From positions 186,001 to 250,000 of the forward strand of contig NZ_CP059600.1 of assembly GCF_022369475.1 (NCBI RefSeq): a stretch of DNA of 64,000 bases, in the 5' to 3' direction. Under the pieces are notes generated by a model. It saw only the letters and a list, made by a program, of their open reading frames with translations. It did not search any database and was not told the origin of the DNA. Positions 17,404-26,735 of the stretch are shown here, one piece after another. Each line of letters begins with the position of its first letter. The stretch's first letter is position 1. The position numbers were made by a program, and so were the translations under genes. The DNA is from Campylobacter sp. RM12651 (GTDB lineage Bacteria; Campylobacterota; Campylobacteria; Campylobacterales; Campylobacteraceae).

Positions 17404-19798
17404 CATTAATGGTAAAGAATGCTTAGCTAATGATGGCGATTATGTTTTACAAGTTGCTCGTGCTAATGATATTTTCATACCTGCAATTTGCTATTTAAAT
17501 GATTGCAGCCCAACTTTAGCTTGTAGAATGTGTATGGTTGAAATTGATGGCAAACGCTCATACGCTTGTAATACTAAAGTAAAAGATGGAATGCAGGTAT
17601 TAAGCAATACTAAAGAATTATGGGACGAAAGAAATGCTATTATGCAAACTTATTGCATAAATCACCCATTACAATGTGGAGTTTGTGATAAAAGTGGAGA
17701 ATGTGAATTACAGAATTTTACGCATAAAGCACAAGTAGATACTCAAAATCATTGGATAAAAGAAATAGATAGAAGACATCAAGATTGGGGTGCTTTACAA
17801 TATGACCCAAGTCTTTGTATAGTTTGTGAAAGATGTATTACCGTATGTAAGGACAAAATCGGAGATAGTGAGTTAAAAACTATAGCTCGTGGTGGAGATG
17901 CGCCTGATAAAGATTTTAAAGATACTATGAGTAAAGATGCTTATGCAGTTTGGACAAAATTTCAAAAATCACTAATAGCTCCACAAAATGGAACAACTTT
18001 AGATTGTCAAGAATGTGCTGAGTGTGTTAGTGTTTGTCCGACTGGTGCAATTATTAATAAGAATTTTCAATATCGCTCAAATGCTTGGGAACTTACTCGC
18101 ATACCTGCTAGTAATCCACATAGTAGTGATTGTGAGCTTATGTATTATGATGTTAAACAAAGAAGTATTAAAGATAATACTAAGATGGTTTATAGAGTTT
18201 CAAATGATTTTCATTTTACTACTTTAAATAAGGCTGCAAGATTTGCTTATGATATAGCAAGTGATTGTAAAGGTAAAGATGAAGTAGAGTTTAATCGCTT
18301 AGTATCGTTGTTTAAAGATAATAAAATTAAAAATGTGAAATTTAATAGCTATATAACAAATGAAGAAGCATATATTTTAGAATTACTTAGACAAAAATAT
18401 GGCTTTAATTTAGTAAATAATGAAGCTTTATGTTTTCAAGATTTCTTAAAGACTTTTTGCGCTCATTCAGGTAGTTTTTATAATGCAAGTAGTGATGATG
18501 TTAAAAAATCTGATTTTATCGTAATTGCAGGAAGTTTTTTAAGACACGATAATCCTACTTTATCTTATAAAGTAAATAATGCAATTGTTATGAATAAGGG
18601 TGCTGGGCTTTATTTTCATCCTATTAAAGATACAAAATTTTCAAAAATTGCTAAGAATTTCGTAAGTGTAAATTGTGATTATGGTAAAGAAGCTCAAGTT
18701 TTAGAATTTATTTTACAATATTTTGCAAAAGACTTGCCGCAGAATTTAGCATATATCAAAGACGCTTTTTATGAAGAACAAATTGAAGTAGAAGTTAAAA
18801 GTAAAGATGCTGAAGGCAATGAGATTAAAGAGAAAAAGCAAGAAACAATCAAAAAATCAAGCCTAGCTAAAGAATTAGGATTTGATGAAGATAAATTAAA
18901 AGATTTATTACTTAAAAAAGCTAATTTTACTTTAATTATCGGAAATGATTATTTTTACCATGAAAATGCAAAATATTTAGCGTATTTACTTGCAAATATT
19001 CAAAAATTAACTGATTTTAAAGTTATGTTAATCCCACCACGCACTAATACTTTAGGTGTAAGTTTATTGTGTAAATTAAGTAAAGCTAGTGATGGTTTTA
19101 CTCTAGGATATAATGAGCGTGGAGATTTCTCATTTTCAAATGATGAGCATAATAATCTTGCTAGTTCAAATCTACTTGAGCAAGAAGGAACATTTGTAAA
19201 TTATGATAAAAGGCTTGTTCCTACGAATGCTGCACTTAAATTTAAAGGATATTATTTAAATGATTTAGCAAATGCTCTTGGATTAGATGCACTTTATACG
19301 ATTGAATATACAGAGCAATTACCTAAAGATAAAGGCTTTTTAAATATTGCTTTTGATGATTTGACAAATCATTATGATAATGCAGGAAATAATCATCGTG
19401 GGTATTTAATTGATACTTGTGAGTTTGTAAAGAATTTAAAACAAGATAATCAAATTCCACAAAATATAAAATCAACTTGCGAATGTAAAAAAGATGATAT
19501 TGTAATACTTGCAAACCCAATTGGAAATCTATCAAAATATACTAATAAATCAAGCTTTTTTAACGAATGTGCTTCACTTTACGCAAGTAAAGATTATCTA
19601 GCTAAACATAATTTAAAAGAAAATTCTATGGTTAAGATTTATGATGATAAAGATGAAATTATTATAAAAGTAGTTTTAGATAAGAATATTGAAAATGGTG
19701 CTTATTTACCTACTTTTGATGATAAGATTAATCCTTATAAATTCTTTAAAACAAGACGCTACTATGCGTTAAATATAAAGGAAATTAGCTATGAGTGA
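17393..19798 (+). CDS. nuoG: Complex I Fe-S subunit NuoG
   Basis: An 801-residue peripheral subunit. The N-terminal [2Fe-2S] ferredoxin domain has CYLNDCSPTLACRMC. It is followed by HPLQCGVCDKSGECELQ (His-coordinated cluster) and two [4Fe-4S] sets, CIVCERCITVC and CQECAECVSVCP. The remainder is a divergent molybdopterin-oxidoreductase-like body. With NuoE and NuoF absent it probably receives electrons through the two small proteins encoded just upstream. Confidence 0.95.
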   Translation: MKININGKECLANDGDYVLQVARANDIFIPAICYLNDCSPTLACRMCMVEIDGKRSYACNTKVKDGMQVLSNTKELWDERNAIMQTYCINHPLQCGVCDKSGECELQNFTHKAQVDTQNHWIKEIDRRHQDWGALQYDPSLCIVCERCITVCKDKIGDSELKTIARGGDAPDKDFKDTMSKDAYAVWTKFQKSLIAPQNGTTLDCQECAECVSVCPTGAIINKNFQYRSNAWELTRIPASNPHSSDCELMYYDVKQRSIKDNTKMVYRVSNDFHFTTLNKAARFAYDIASDCKGKDEVEFNRLVSLFKDNKIKNVKFNSYITNEEAYILELLRQKYGFNLVNNEALCFQDFLKTFCAHSGSFYNASSDDVKKSDFIVIAGSFLRHDNPTLSYKVNNAIVMNKGAGLYFHPIKDTKFSKIAKNFVSVNCDYGKEAQVLEFILQYFAKDLPQNLAYIKDAFYEEQIEVEVKSKDAEGNEIKEKKQETIKKSSLAKELGFDEDKLKDLLLKKANFTLIIGNDYFYHENAKYLAYLLANIQKLTDFKVMLIPPRTNTLGVSLLCKLSKASDGFTLGYNERGDFSFSNDEHNNLASSNLLEQEGTFVNYDKRLVPTNAALKFKGYYLNDLANALGLDALYTIEYTEQLPKDKGFLNIAFDDLTNHYDNAGNNHRGYLIDTCEFVKNLKQDNQIPQNIKSTCECKKDDIVILANPIGNLSKYTNKSSFFNECASLYASKDYLAKHNLKENSMVKIYDDKDEIIIKVVLDKNIENGAYLPTFDDKINPYKFFKTRRYYALNIKEISYE

Positions 19799-20786
19799 GA
19801 CTATGTTTTTTATAATCGTTACGCTGATTAAATGTCTTTTAGTAATTGCAATTTTTGCTTCATTAGCTGGATTTGCAACTTATTTAGAAAGAAAGGTTTT
19901 AGGTTATGTTCATAGAAGACTTGGGCCTGATATGGTAGGACCTGCTGGTGTTTTACAAATTGTTCCTGATATGATTAAATTATTTACAAAAGAAGATTTA
20001 ATCCCATATATGACAAATAGTAAAGTATTTAAAGTAGCTCCTTTAGTATCAGCAATTTGTGCTTTTATGGCTTTTGCTGCTGTGCCGATTTTTCCTGAAT
20101 TTACATTATTTGGGCATACGATAAAACCAATTATTGCTGATGTAAATATAGCAGTTTTATACATTGCTGGATGCTCATCACTTTGTGCTTATGCTATATT
20201 TTTAGGTGGTATGTCAAGTTCTAGTAAATATCCTTTAATAGGTGGTGCTAGGGGGCTTGTTACTATCATATCTTATGAAGGCGTTAGTGGTCTTTGCTTA
20301 TTAGCTGTTGTTTTATTAACTGGTTCTATGAGCTTAGTTGATATTAACGCTTATCAAGAAGGTGGAATTTTATCTTGGTTAGTATTTAAACAACCAATTG
20401 CATTTGTTTTATTTACAATAGCAATTTTTATTGAAACAAACAGAACTCCTTTATGTCTAGCAGAAAACGACCCTGAATTGGTTGCAGGTTATGGCACTGA
20501 ATATAGTGGTCTTCGCTGGGGAATGTTTTTTATAGGTGAATACGCTAGTATGATTTTAGGCTCAATTTTGATTACTTTATTATTTTTAGGTGGATATAAC
20601 GATTTTTATTTCATACCAGGCGCTATTGCTATGATTTTAAAAATATGCTTTGTATTTTCTTGGTATTTTTGGGCTAGGGGGACTTTCCCACATTTAAGGG
20701 CTGATCAAGTTATGAGAATGAGCTATTTGATATTATTACCTGTTGCGGGTGCGAATTTAATCATAACTGCGTTATTGGCTTTATAA
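19791..20786 (+). CDS. nuoH: Complex I subunit NuoH
   Basis: A 331-residue membrane subunit that joins the arms and lines the quinone channel. Signatures are ERKVLGYVHRRLGP near the start and FIETNRTPLCLAENDPELVAG in the middle. Eight or so hydrophobic spans. Overlaps nuoG by 8 bases. Confidence 0.97.
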   Translation: MSETMFFIIVTLIKCLLVIAIFASLAGFATYLERKVLGYVHRRLGPDMVGPAGVLQIVPDMIKLFTKEDLIPYMTNSKVFKVAPLVSAICAFMAFAAVPIFPEFTLFGHTIKPIIADVNIAVLYIAGCSSLCAYAIFLGGMSSSSKYPLIGGARGLVTIISYEGVSGLCLLAVVLLTGSMSLVDINAYQEGGILSWLVFKQPIAFVLFTIAIFIETNRTPLCLAENDPELVAGYGTEYSGLRWGMFFIGEYASMILGSILITLLFLGGYNDFYFIPGAIAMILKICFVFSWYFWARGTFPHLRADQVMRMSYLILLPVAGANLIITALLAL

Positions 20787-20795
20787 GGAGAATAT

Positions 20796-21467
20796 ATGAA
20801 AAAATATTATGTAGTAGATGAAAAAAGAAAATTAATTCTTACTCCTTATGAAAAATTTATAAGAAGTGTTAAAAGATGTTTAAATACTGATTTAATCAGC
20901 GGTTTAGCATTTATAATTAATGAAACCTTAAAAAGGGGTAATTCAGCAACTATTAAATATCCAATGGAAAAAATCAAATTAGATAATCGTTATCGTGCTG
21001 TGCATAGATTGCAAAGATTTATTGAAAGCGAAAATGAACGCTGTATTGGTTGTGGGTTGTGTGAAAAAATTTGTATTTCAAATTGTATTAGAATGGAGAC
21101 AAAATTAGGCGATGATGGTAGAAAATTAGTAAGTAATTATTCTATTAATCTTGGTCGTTGTATTTATTGTGGATTTTGTGCTGAAGTCTGTCCTGAACTT
21201 GCTATCGTGCATGGTGTTGAATATGAAAACGCAGCAGAGCAAAGGTCATATTTTGCACATAAAAAAGATATATTAACTCCAATTGATAATCTAATTAATC
21301 AAGTTGAATTTGAAGGTGCTGGAAGTTTAAGAGCTGATGCTGATGATTTTGTAAAGGTTACACCAAATTATTATGATGTAATGAAGGCAAGAGAAAGTGA
21401 AGCTTCAATTTCAAATTCTAGCGATACAAAAGAAGATAAAACAAATAAAGAGGCAAAAGATGTTTGA
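20796..21467 (+). CDS. nuoI: Complex I subunit NuoI
   Basis: A 223-residue subunit carrying two [4Fe-4S] clusters: [15 protein letters not shown] and [13 protein letters not shown]. The C-terminal ~50 residues are a charged extension (ends [18 protein letters not shown]) absent from short NuoI proteins. Preceded by AAGGAG. Confidence 0.96.
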   Translation: MKKYYVVDEKRKLILTPYEKFIRSVKRCLNTDLISGLAFIINETLKRGNSATIKYPMEKIKLDNRYRAVHRLQRFIESENERCIGCGLCEKICISNCIRMETKLGDDGRKLVSNYSINLGRCIYCGFCAEVCPELAIVHGVEYENAAEQRSYFAHKKDILTPIDNLINQVEFEGAGSLRADADDFVKVTPNYYDVMKARESEASISNSSDTKEDKTNKEAKDV

Positions 21468-21969
21468 GTTAATTATATTTTATATTTTCGCTGCTTTAGT
21501 TGCGGGATTTTTTATAATTGCGGTAAGTTCTAAAAATATTTTATATTCTCTTAGCTCTCTTGCTTGCGGAATGGTATTTTTAAGCGCTCATTATTTTTTA
21601 TTAGGAGCAGAGTTTTTGGGTGCTGCTCAAATTATAGTATATAGTGGTGCTGTTTTAGGGCTTTATAGTTTTGCTATGATGTTTTTTGATTTAAGCAAAG
21701 AATTAAAAGAAAAGCTAAAACATAAAAAAACTTTTTTTAGTTTAAGTATTTTAGCGAGTGTTCTTATGATAATTATGACTTTAGGATTTAAGTTAAATTT
21801 ATCTCAATCAAGTTTATTGGTTAGTGAAGAGCTTGAAAATACTCGTAGTTTAGGGATTATTTTATTTACAAAATACCTTTTAGCTTTTGAGATAGTTGCA
21901 GTGGTTTTACTAATGGTAATAATAGCAGCTATCGTGCTAGTAGCAAAGAAGATAAAGGAAGAACAATGA
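21460..21969 (+). CDS. nuoJ: Complex I subunit NuoJ
   Basis: A 169-residue membrane subunit with five hydrophobic spans and the [21 protein letters not shown] segment, which contains the pi-bulge helix. The ATG at 21460 ([10 protein letters not shown]) fits the family N-terminus. A longer reading from 21397 would prepend a basic, non-family stretch inside nuoI. Overlaps nuoI by 8 bases. Confidence 0.93.
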   Translation: MFELIIFYIFAALVAGFFIIAVSSKNILYSLSSLACGMVFLSAHYFLLGAEFLGAAQIIVYSGAVLGLYSFAMMFFDLSKELKEKLKHKKTFFSLSILASVLMIIMTLGFKLNLSQSSLLVSEELENTRSLGIILFTKYLLAFEIVAVVLLMVIIAAIVLVAKKIKEEQ

Positions 21970-22244
21970 ATTATTTATTATTATCAATTGTATTGTTTTT
22001 GATTGGTTTAGTAGGAGTATTAAAAAGACAGAATTTAATAATGTTTTTTATATCTACTGAAATAATGTTAAATGCTGCAAATTTAGCTTTTGTAGCAATT
22101 TCAAAAATGCACAATGCTTTAGATGGGCAAGTTTTTGCTATTTTTATTATGGCAATAGCAGCTTGCGAAGTAGCTATTGGGCTTAGCTTTTGTGTGATTA
22201 AATATAGACGCGATAAAAGTCTAGATTTTGGAGAGTGCAAATGA
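21966..22244 (+). CDS. nuoK: Complex I subunit NuoK
   Basis: A 92-residue, three-span subunit with the two conserved membrane glutamates, in STEIMLNAANLAF and AACEVAIGLSF, that belong to the proton pathway. Overlaps nuoJ by 4 bases. Confidence 0.95.
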   Translation: MNYLLLSIVLFLIGLVGVLKRQNLIMFFISTEIMLNAANLAFVAISKMHNALDGQVFAIFIMAIAACEVAIGLSFCVIKYRRDKSLDFGECK

Positions 22245-24040
22245 GTTTATTATGTGTTTTATTTTTACCATTATTAAGTGCAATTTTTGCAGGAATTTAT
22301 TCTTTTTCTCCAAAAAATAAAGTAATAGGTTATTTTTGTTCTTATTTAATGCTTTTAGCTTGTATTTTTGCTTTTATATCTTTATATTATTTAGCAGATA
22401 AGAATTTGTATATTAGTTTGGGTCATTGGATAGGAATTTTAAATGTTAATTTCGGCTTTTTAATAGATTCTGTTAGCCTTACTATGATGTGCGTTGTAAC
22501 ATTAGTTGCTACTTGTGTGCATTTTTATAGTATTTATTATATGGAACACGATGAAGGCTTTAATAAATTCTTTGCATTTTTAGGCTTGTTCGTATTTTGT
22601 ATGTTAATTTTAGTAATGAGTGATAATTTTTTATTATTATTTGTTGGATGGGAAGGCGTTGGTCTATGCTCTTGGTTATTAATCGGCTTTTGGTATCAAA
22701 ATGAAAAATTCTCATTAGCAGCAAATGAAGCTTTTATTATGAATAGAATAAGCGATTTTGCAATGCTTTTAGGAATATTTTTAATATATTTTAATTTCGG
22801 CACTTTAAGTTATAAAGAAGTATTTGCTATATTAAGCTTTCACGAAATGTTAAATCCTAATTTATTAACTTTAATTGCTGCTTTATTATTTGTTGGTGCT
22901 ATGGGTAAATCAGCTCAATTTCCATTCCATACTTGGCTAGCAAATGCGATGGCAGGTCCAACACCAGTTTCAGCATTAATCCACGCTGCTACGATGGTAA
23001 CTGCTGGTGTTTATTTGGTAATTCGCTCTCACGATTTATTTTCGCAAGTTCCAAATGTAAGTTATTTTATAGCTTGTTTAGGTGCTTTTGTAGCTTTATT
23101 TGCTGCTTCAATGGCAATTGCTGCAAAAGATTTAAAAAGAATTGTGGCATTTTCTACACTTTCTCAACTTGGATATATGTTCGTAGCTTGTGGTTTAGGA
23201 GCTTATAAAATAGCATTATTTCATTTAGTAACTCACGCATTTTTTAAAGCATTATTATTCTTAGGTGCTGGAAATATTATGCACGCAATGCACGATGAAT
23301 TAAACATTTACAAAATGGGTAAATTGTATAAACCTATGAAAGTTACAGCAGTTTTAATGATAATTGCAAGTTTAGCTTTAAGTGGTATTTATCCATTCGC
23401 AGGATTTTTCTCAAAAGATAAGATTTTAGATTTTGCATTTGTAACAGAGCATTTTGGCTTATATTCTGTTTTATTATTTACAGCGTTTTTAACAGCGTTT
23501 TATAGTTTTAGACTATTAATGATGGTATTTTTTGCTCCAAAAAATCACACAATCCATCCACACGAAGCAAAACCTATAGCATTAATTGCAATGCTACCTT
23601 TAGCAATATTAGCAATTATTGCAGGTTTTTGGGATAGTAAATTCTTTGAATTTATTAGAATTCCTATGCAAGAATTACACCATAATTATGTATTAATTGC
23701 TATTTCTTTAGTGGTTGCTATAGTAGGAATTGTTTTAGCTATAGTAGTTTATAAAAATGGTGCAAAAGAAACTTGCAATTGTAAATATAAAAAGCTTTTA
23801 GAAAATGAATATTACATACCTAAATTATATGAGATTATTTTCATACAACCTTATAAATGTTTAGCTAAAGTATTAACAGGATTTGAAGAAGGTCTATATT
23901 CATTTATTTTTGAATGTCCTAAAAAGCTTTTAAGTCTTGTTTCTTGTGAGAACAAAAACAATAACTTAACTCTTCACATTGTGTTTATTTGTGCATTTTG
24001 TGTGTTTTTACTTTTAACAATGGTGGTGATATATGCTTAG
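22241..24040 (+). CDS. nuoL: Complex I subunit NuoL
   Basis: A 599-residue antiporter-like pump subunit. Signatures include FVGWEGVGLCSWLLIGFW, MGKSAQFPFHTWLANAM and GPTPVSALIHAATMVTAGV. The ATG at 22241 lies 8 bases after GGAGAG and overlaps nuoK by 4 bases. A GTG two codons upstream is less likely. Confidence 0.97.
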   Translation: MSLLCVLFLPLLSAIFAGIYSFSPKNKVIGYFCSYLMLLACIFAFISLYYLADKNLYISLGHWIGILNVNFGFLIDSVSLTMMCVVTLVATCVHFYSIYYMEHDEGFNKFFAFLGLFVFCMLILVMSDNFLLLFVGWEGVGLCSWLLIGFWYQNEKFSLAANEAFIMNRISDFAMLLGIFLIYFNFGTLSYKEVFAILSFHEMLNPNLLTLIAALLFVGAMGKSAQFPFHTWLANAMAGPTPVSALIHAATMVTAGVYLVIRSHDLFSQVPNVSYFIACLGAFVALFAASMAIAAKDLKRIVAFSTLSQLGYMFVACGLGAYKIALFHLVTHAFFKALLFLGAGNIMHAMHDELNIYKMGKLYKPMKVTAVLMIIASLALSGIYPFAGFFSKDKILDFAFVTEHFGLYSVLLFTAFLTAFYSFRLLMMVFFAPKNHTIHPHEAKPIALIAMLPLAILAIIAGFWDSKFFEFIRIPMQELHHNYVLIAISLVVAIVGIVLAIVVYKNGAKETCNCKYKKLLENEYYIPKLYEIIFIQPYKCLAKVLTGFEEGLYSFIFECPKKLLSLVSCENKNNNLTLHIVFICAFCVFLLLTMVVIYA

Positions 24041-25409
24041 TTTATTGATATTTTTACCTTTAATTTTTGGGGTTAGTGCATATTTTATAAATGATAAGGC
24101 TTCTAAAATTAGTGGAATTTTATTTTCTTTTATAATTTTATGCCTTAATTATTATGTGATAATTGATGAAATTCATACATTTAATTATACTTTAATAAAA
24201 GCTTTTAATTTTGGGATTAATTTAAAAGCTGATGAGATAGCATTTACTTTAGCTTTTGTGGCAAATCTTATGCTATTTTTGTCAATGTGCTTTTTTTCTA
24301 AACAAACAAAAGACTTTTTAATAAGTGCTATGATTTTAAGTGCTTGTATGAATGGTTTATTTTTAGCAAATGATGCTTTATTATTTTATATTTTTTGGGA
24401 AGTTTCATTATTTCCACTTTTATATTTAATGGTTAAAAACAATGAAGCAAAACTAGCTAGGTCATTTTTTGTATTTGCATTTTTAGGCTCAATTTTTATG
24501 CTACTTGCTATGATTTATCTAGCTTATAATGCAAGAGTTAATGATGCGATTTTAAATTTTGACATTAGTTATTTCTCAACTACAAATTTAAGTCCTATTG
24601 AAAATACTTTATTATTTATAGGATTTTTCCTAGCATTTGCTATAAAAGCTCCTATTTTTCCATTTCATAGTTGGGCTATTAAAACTTATTCAAAAGCACC
24701 TAATTTTGTTTCTGTAATGCTTGCAAGTTTTAAAATGGCGCCTTTTGGAATGATTAAGTTTTGCCTTCCTTTATTTGCTGTTAGTATTAATGAATTTAGT
24801 GGGATAATTTATACATTATGTATAATTTCAGCAATTTATGCAGCACTTCTAGCAAGCAATGCGAAAAATTATAAAGAATTAAGTGCAATGAGTTCAATAT
24901 CACACTTAGGAATTATTTGTTTAGGTATTTTTTCTATGCATCCAATTGCTTTAAGTGGAGCTGTTGTTTATATGGTAGCTCATGCTATTGTAAGTGGGGC
25001 AATGTTTTTTTACGCTGAAATTTTAAAAGATAATTACAAAACTTATAATCTAAGTGAGTTAAAGGGCTTAGCTAAACATATGCCTTATTTGACATTTATT
25101 TTTGGAGTTTTATTATTTTCATCAATTTCTTTACCACTTACTATAAGCTTTGCAGGTGAGTTTTTGGTTCTTTATGGAGTATTTGCAGCTAGTAAGATGG
25201 CTGGAGTTTTTGCTACTTTAGTTGTGATACTTGGAGCTGTTTATATGCTCAATATGTTTAGAAATAGCTTTTTAAGTAAAGAAAATGAAGCTAAAGACAT
25301 AAAGGTTAGTTTATCTAAGATAATAATTTTATCTTTCATAGCTTTGATTATAATTGTATTTGGAGTAAATCCTAATATAATTTTAGATTATATCAACTTT
25401 GCGGTATAA
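24033..25409 (+). CDS. nuoM: Complex I subunit NuoM
   Basis: A 458-residue antiporter-like pump subunit. FYIFWEVSLFPLYLM-type helix (glutamate in FWEVSL), KAPIFPFHSWAIKTYSKAP and SSISHLGIICLGIF are family signatures. It overlaps nuoL by 8 bases. Confidence 0.95.
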   Translation: MLSLLIFLPLIFGVSAYFINDKASKISGILFSFIILCLNYYVIIDEIHTFNYTLIKAFNFGINLKADEIAFTLAFVANLMLFLSMCFFSKQTKDFLISAMILSACMNGLFLANDALLFYIFWEVSLFPLLYLMVKNNEAKLARSFFVFAFLGSIFMLLAMIYLAYNARVNDAILNFDISYFSTTNLSPIENTLLFIGFFLAFAIKAPIFPFHSWAIKTYSKAPNFVSVMLASFKMAPFGMIKFCLPLFAVSINEFSGIIYTLCIISAIYAALLASNAKNYKELSAMSSISHLGIICLGIFSMHPIALSGAVVYMVAHAIVSGAMFFYAEILKDNYKTYNLSELKGLAKHMPYLTFIFGVLLFSSISLPLTISFAGEFLVLYGVFAASKMAGVFATLVVILGAVYMLNMFRNSFLSKENEAKDIKVSLSKIIILSFIALIIIVFGVNPNIILDYINFAV

Positions 25410-25418
25410 GGAGATAGA

Positions 25419-26735
25419 ATGCAACTTGATTTAAATGTATTACTTATTTTACCTGAACTTGCTTTGATAGTTTTTGCTTGTTTTATATTGGTTGCTAATT
25501 TATTTTATAAATTTGATTTAAGAGCTTTAAAAGGGCTTAGTATTGTGGCTTTAATAATTGCTATTATTTGCCAATTTAATTGCCCTTATGATGAGAGTTT
25601 TTTTGATTTATTTATATTTGATAATTTAGCAAAATATTCAAGTATATTAATCAATCTATCAGCTATTTATTTTCTACTTGCTAATAAAAGAGCTGATGAA
25701 GGTGAGTTTTTTGCATTATTTTTAATGATGATAGCTTGTTTAAATTTTATGGTAAGCACTAATAATTTAATAGTAGCTTTTATAACTCTTGAAGGCTCTT
25801 CTTTAGCACTTTATAGCTTAATAGCGTTTAAGAAAAAAGCAATTGAAGGTGCTATTAAATACTTTAATTACGGAATGCTAGGCTCAGCATTTTTTGCTAT
25901 GGGTTCTGCAATGTATTATTTTGATAGTGCAAGTTTAGAACTAAACTCATTAGCTACAATTAGCACGGCTAGTATTTTAGCCTTTGTTATGATAGGAATT
26001 ACAATATTATTTAAATTATCAGTAGCACCGCTTCATATGTGGCTTAAAGATGTGTATTTAAAGGCTGATTCAAGTTTAGCTGGATTTATTTCAATAGTTC
26101 CAAAAATAGCTATGATGGTATTTGCATATAGATTTATGATTTCATTTGAAAATTTCTTCAATGTAAGTGAGATTATTTTAATTATTGCTTGTGCTTCTAT
26201 GCTTTTTGCTAGTGTTATGTCATTAAAGCAAGATAATGCAAAATCAATGTTAGTATATAGCTCTGTTTCACATTCATCGTTTGCTTATTCAACCCTTGCA
26301 TTTTTTCATTTATCAAGTCAAATGTTTTTATATTATTTTTTAACATTTGCATTTGTAAATATCGCATTATTTATGTTTTTAGGTGCGTTTAAAGACACAA
26401 ATTATGAGAATTTAAAAGGGGTGTTTAAGAAATATCCTTTATTAGGAATTTGTATTGTTGTGTTATTGTTAAATCTTGCAGCATTGCCACCATTTGGCGT
26501 ATTTTTTGCTAAGGTTGGTGTAATTAATATAGCTTTAAATGTTAATATTTATGCAGCAATTTGTATGGCACTTAGCTCAATTATTATGCTATTTGCTTAT
26601 TTAAGATTTATAAAAGCAATTTTTGCAGATAAAGAAATAGGATTTTTATATTTTAATAACGCTCAAAAAATAGTTTTAATTTTAGCAGTTATTGCTTCTT
26701 TTGTTGCAAGCGTTGGATTAGATTATATTAAATAA
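25419..26735 (+). CDS. nuoN: Complex I subunit NuoN
   Basis: A 438-residue antiporter-like subunit, the third pump channel. Family patterns include FITLEGSSLALYSLIAF, FKLSVAPLHMWLKDVYLKA and VYSSVSHSSFAYS. AAGGAG precedes the ATG. Its stop overlaps the start of pflA by one base, so pflA may be cotranscribed with the nuo operon. Confidence 0.95.
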   Translation: MQLDLNVLLILPELALIVFACFILVANLFYKFDLRALKGLSIVALIIAIICQFNCPYDESFFDLFIFDNLAKYSSILINLSAIYFLLANKRADEGEFFALFLMMIACLNFMVSTNNLIVAFITLEGSSLALYSLIAFKKKAIEGAIKYFNYGMLGSAFFAMGSAMYYFDSASLELNSLATISTASILAFVMIGITILFKLSVAPLHMWLKDVYLKADSSLAGFISIVPKIAMMVFAYRFMISFENFFNVSEIILIIACASMLFASVMSLKQDNAKSMLVYSSVSHSSFAYSTLAFFHLSSQMFLYYFLTFAFVNIALFMFLGAFKDTNYENLKGVFKKYPLLGICIVVLLLNLAALPPFGVFFAKVGVINIALNVNIYAAICMALSSIIMLFAYLRFIKAIFADKEIGFLYFNNAQKIVLILAVIASFVASVGLDYIK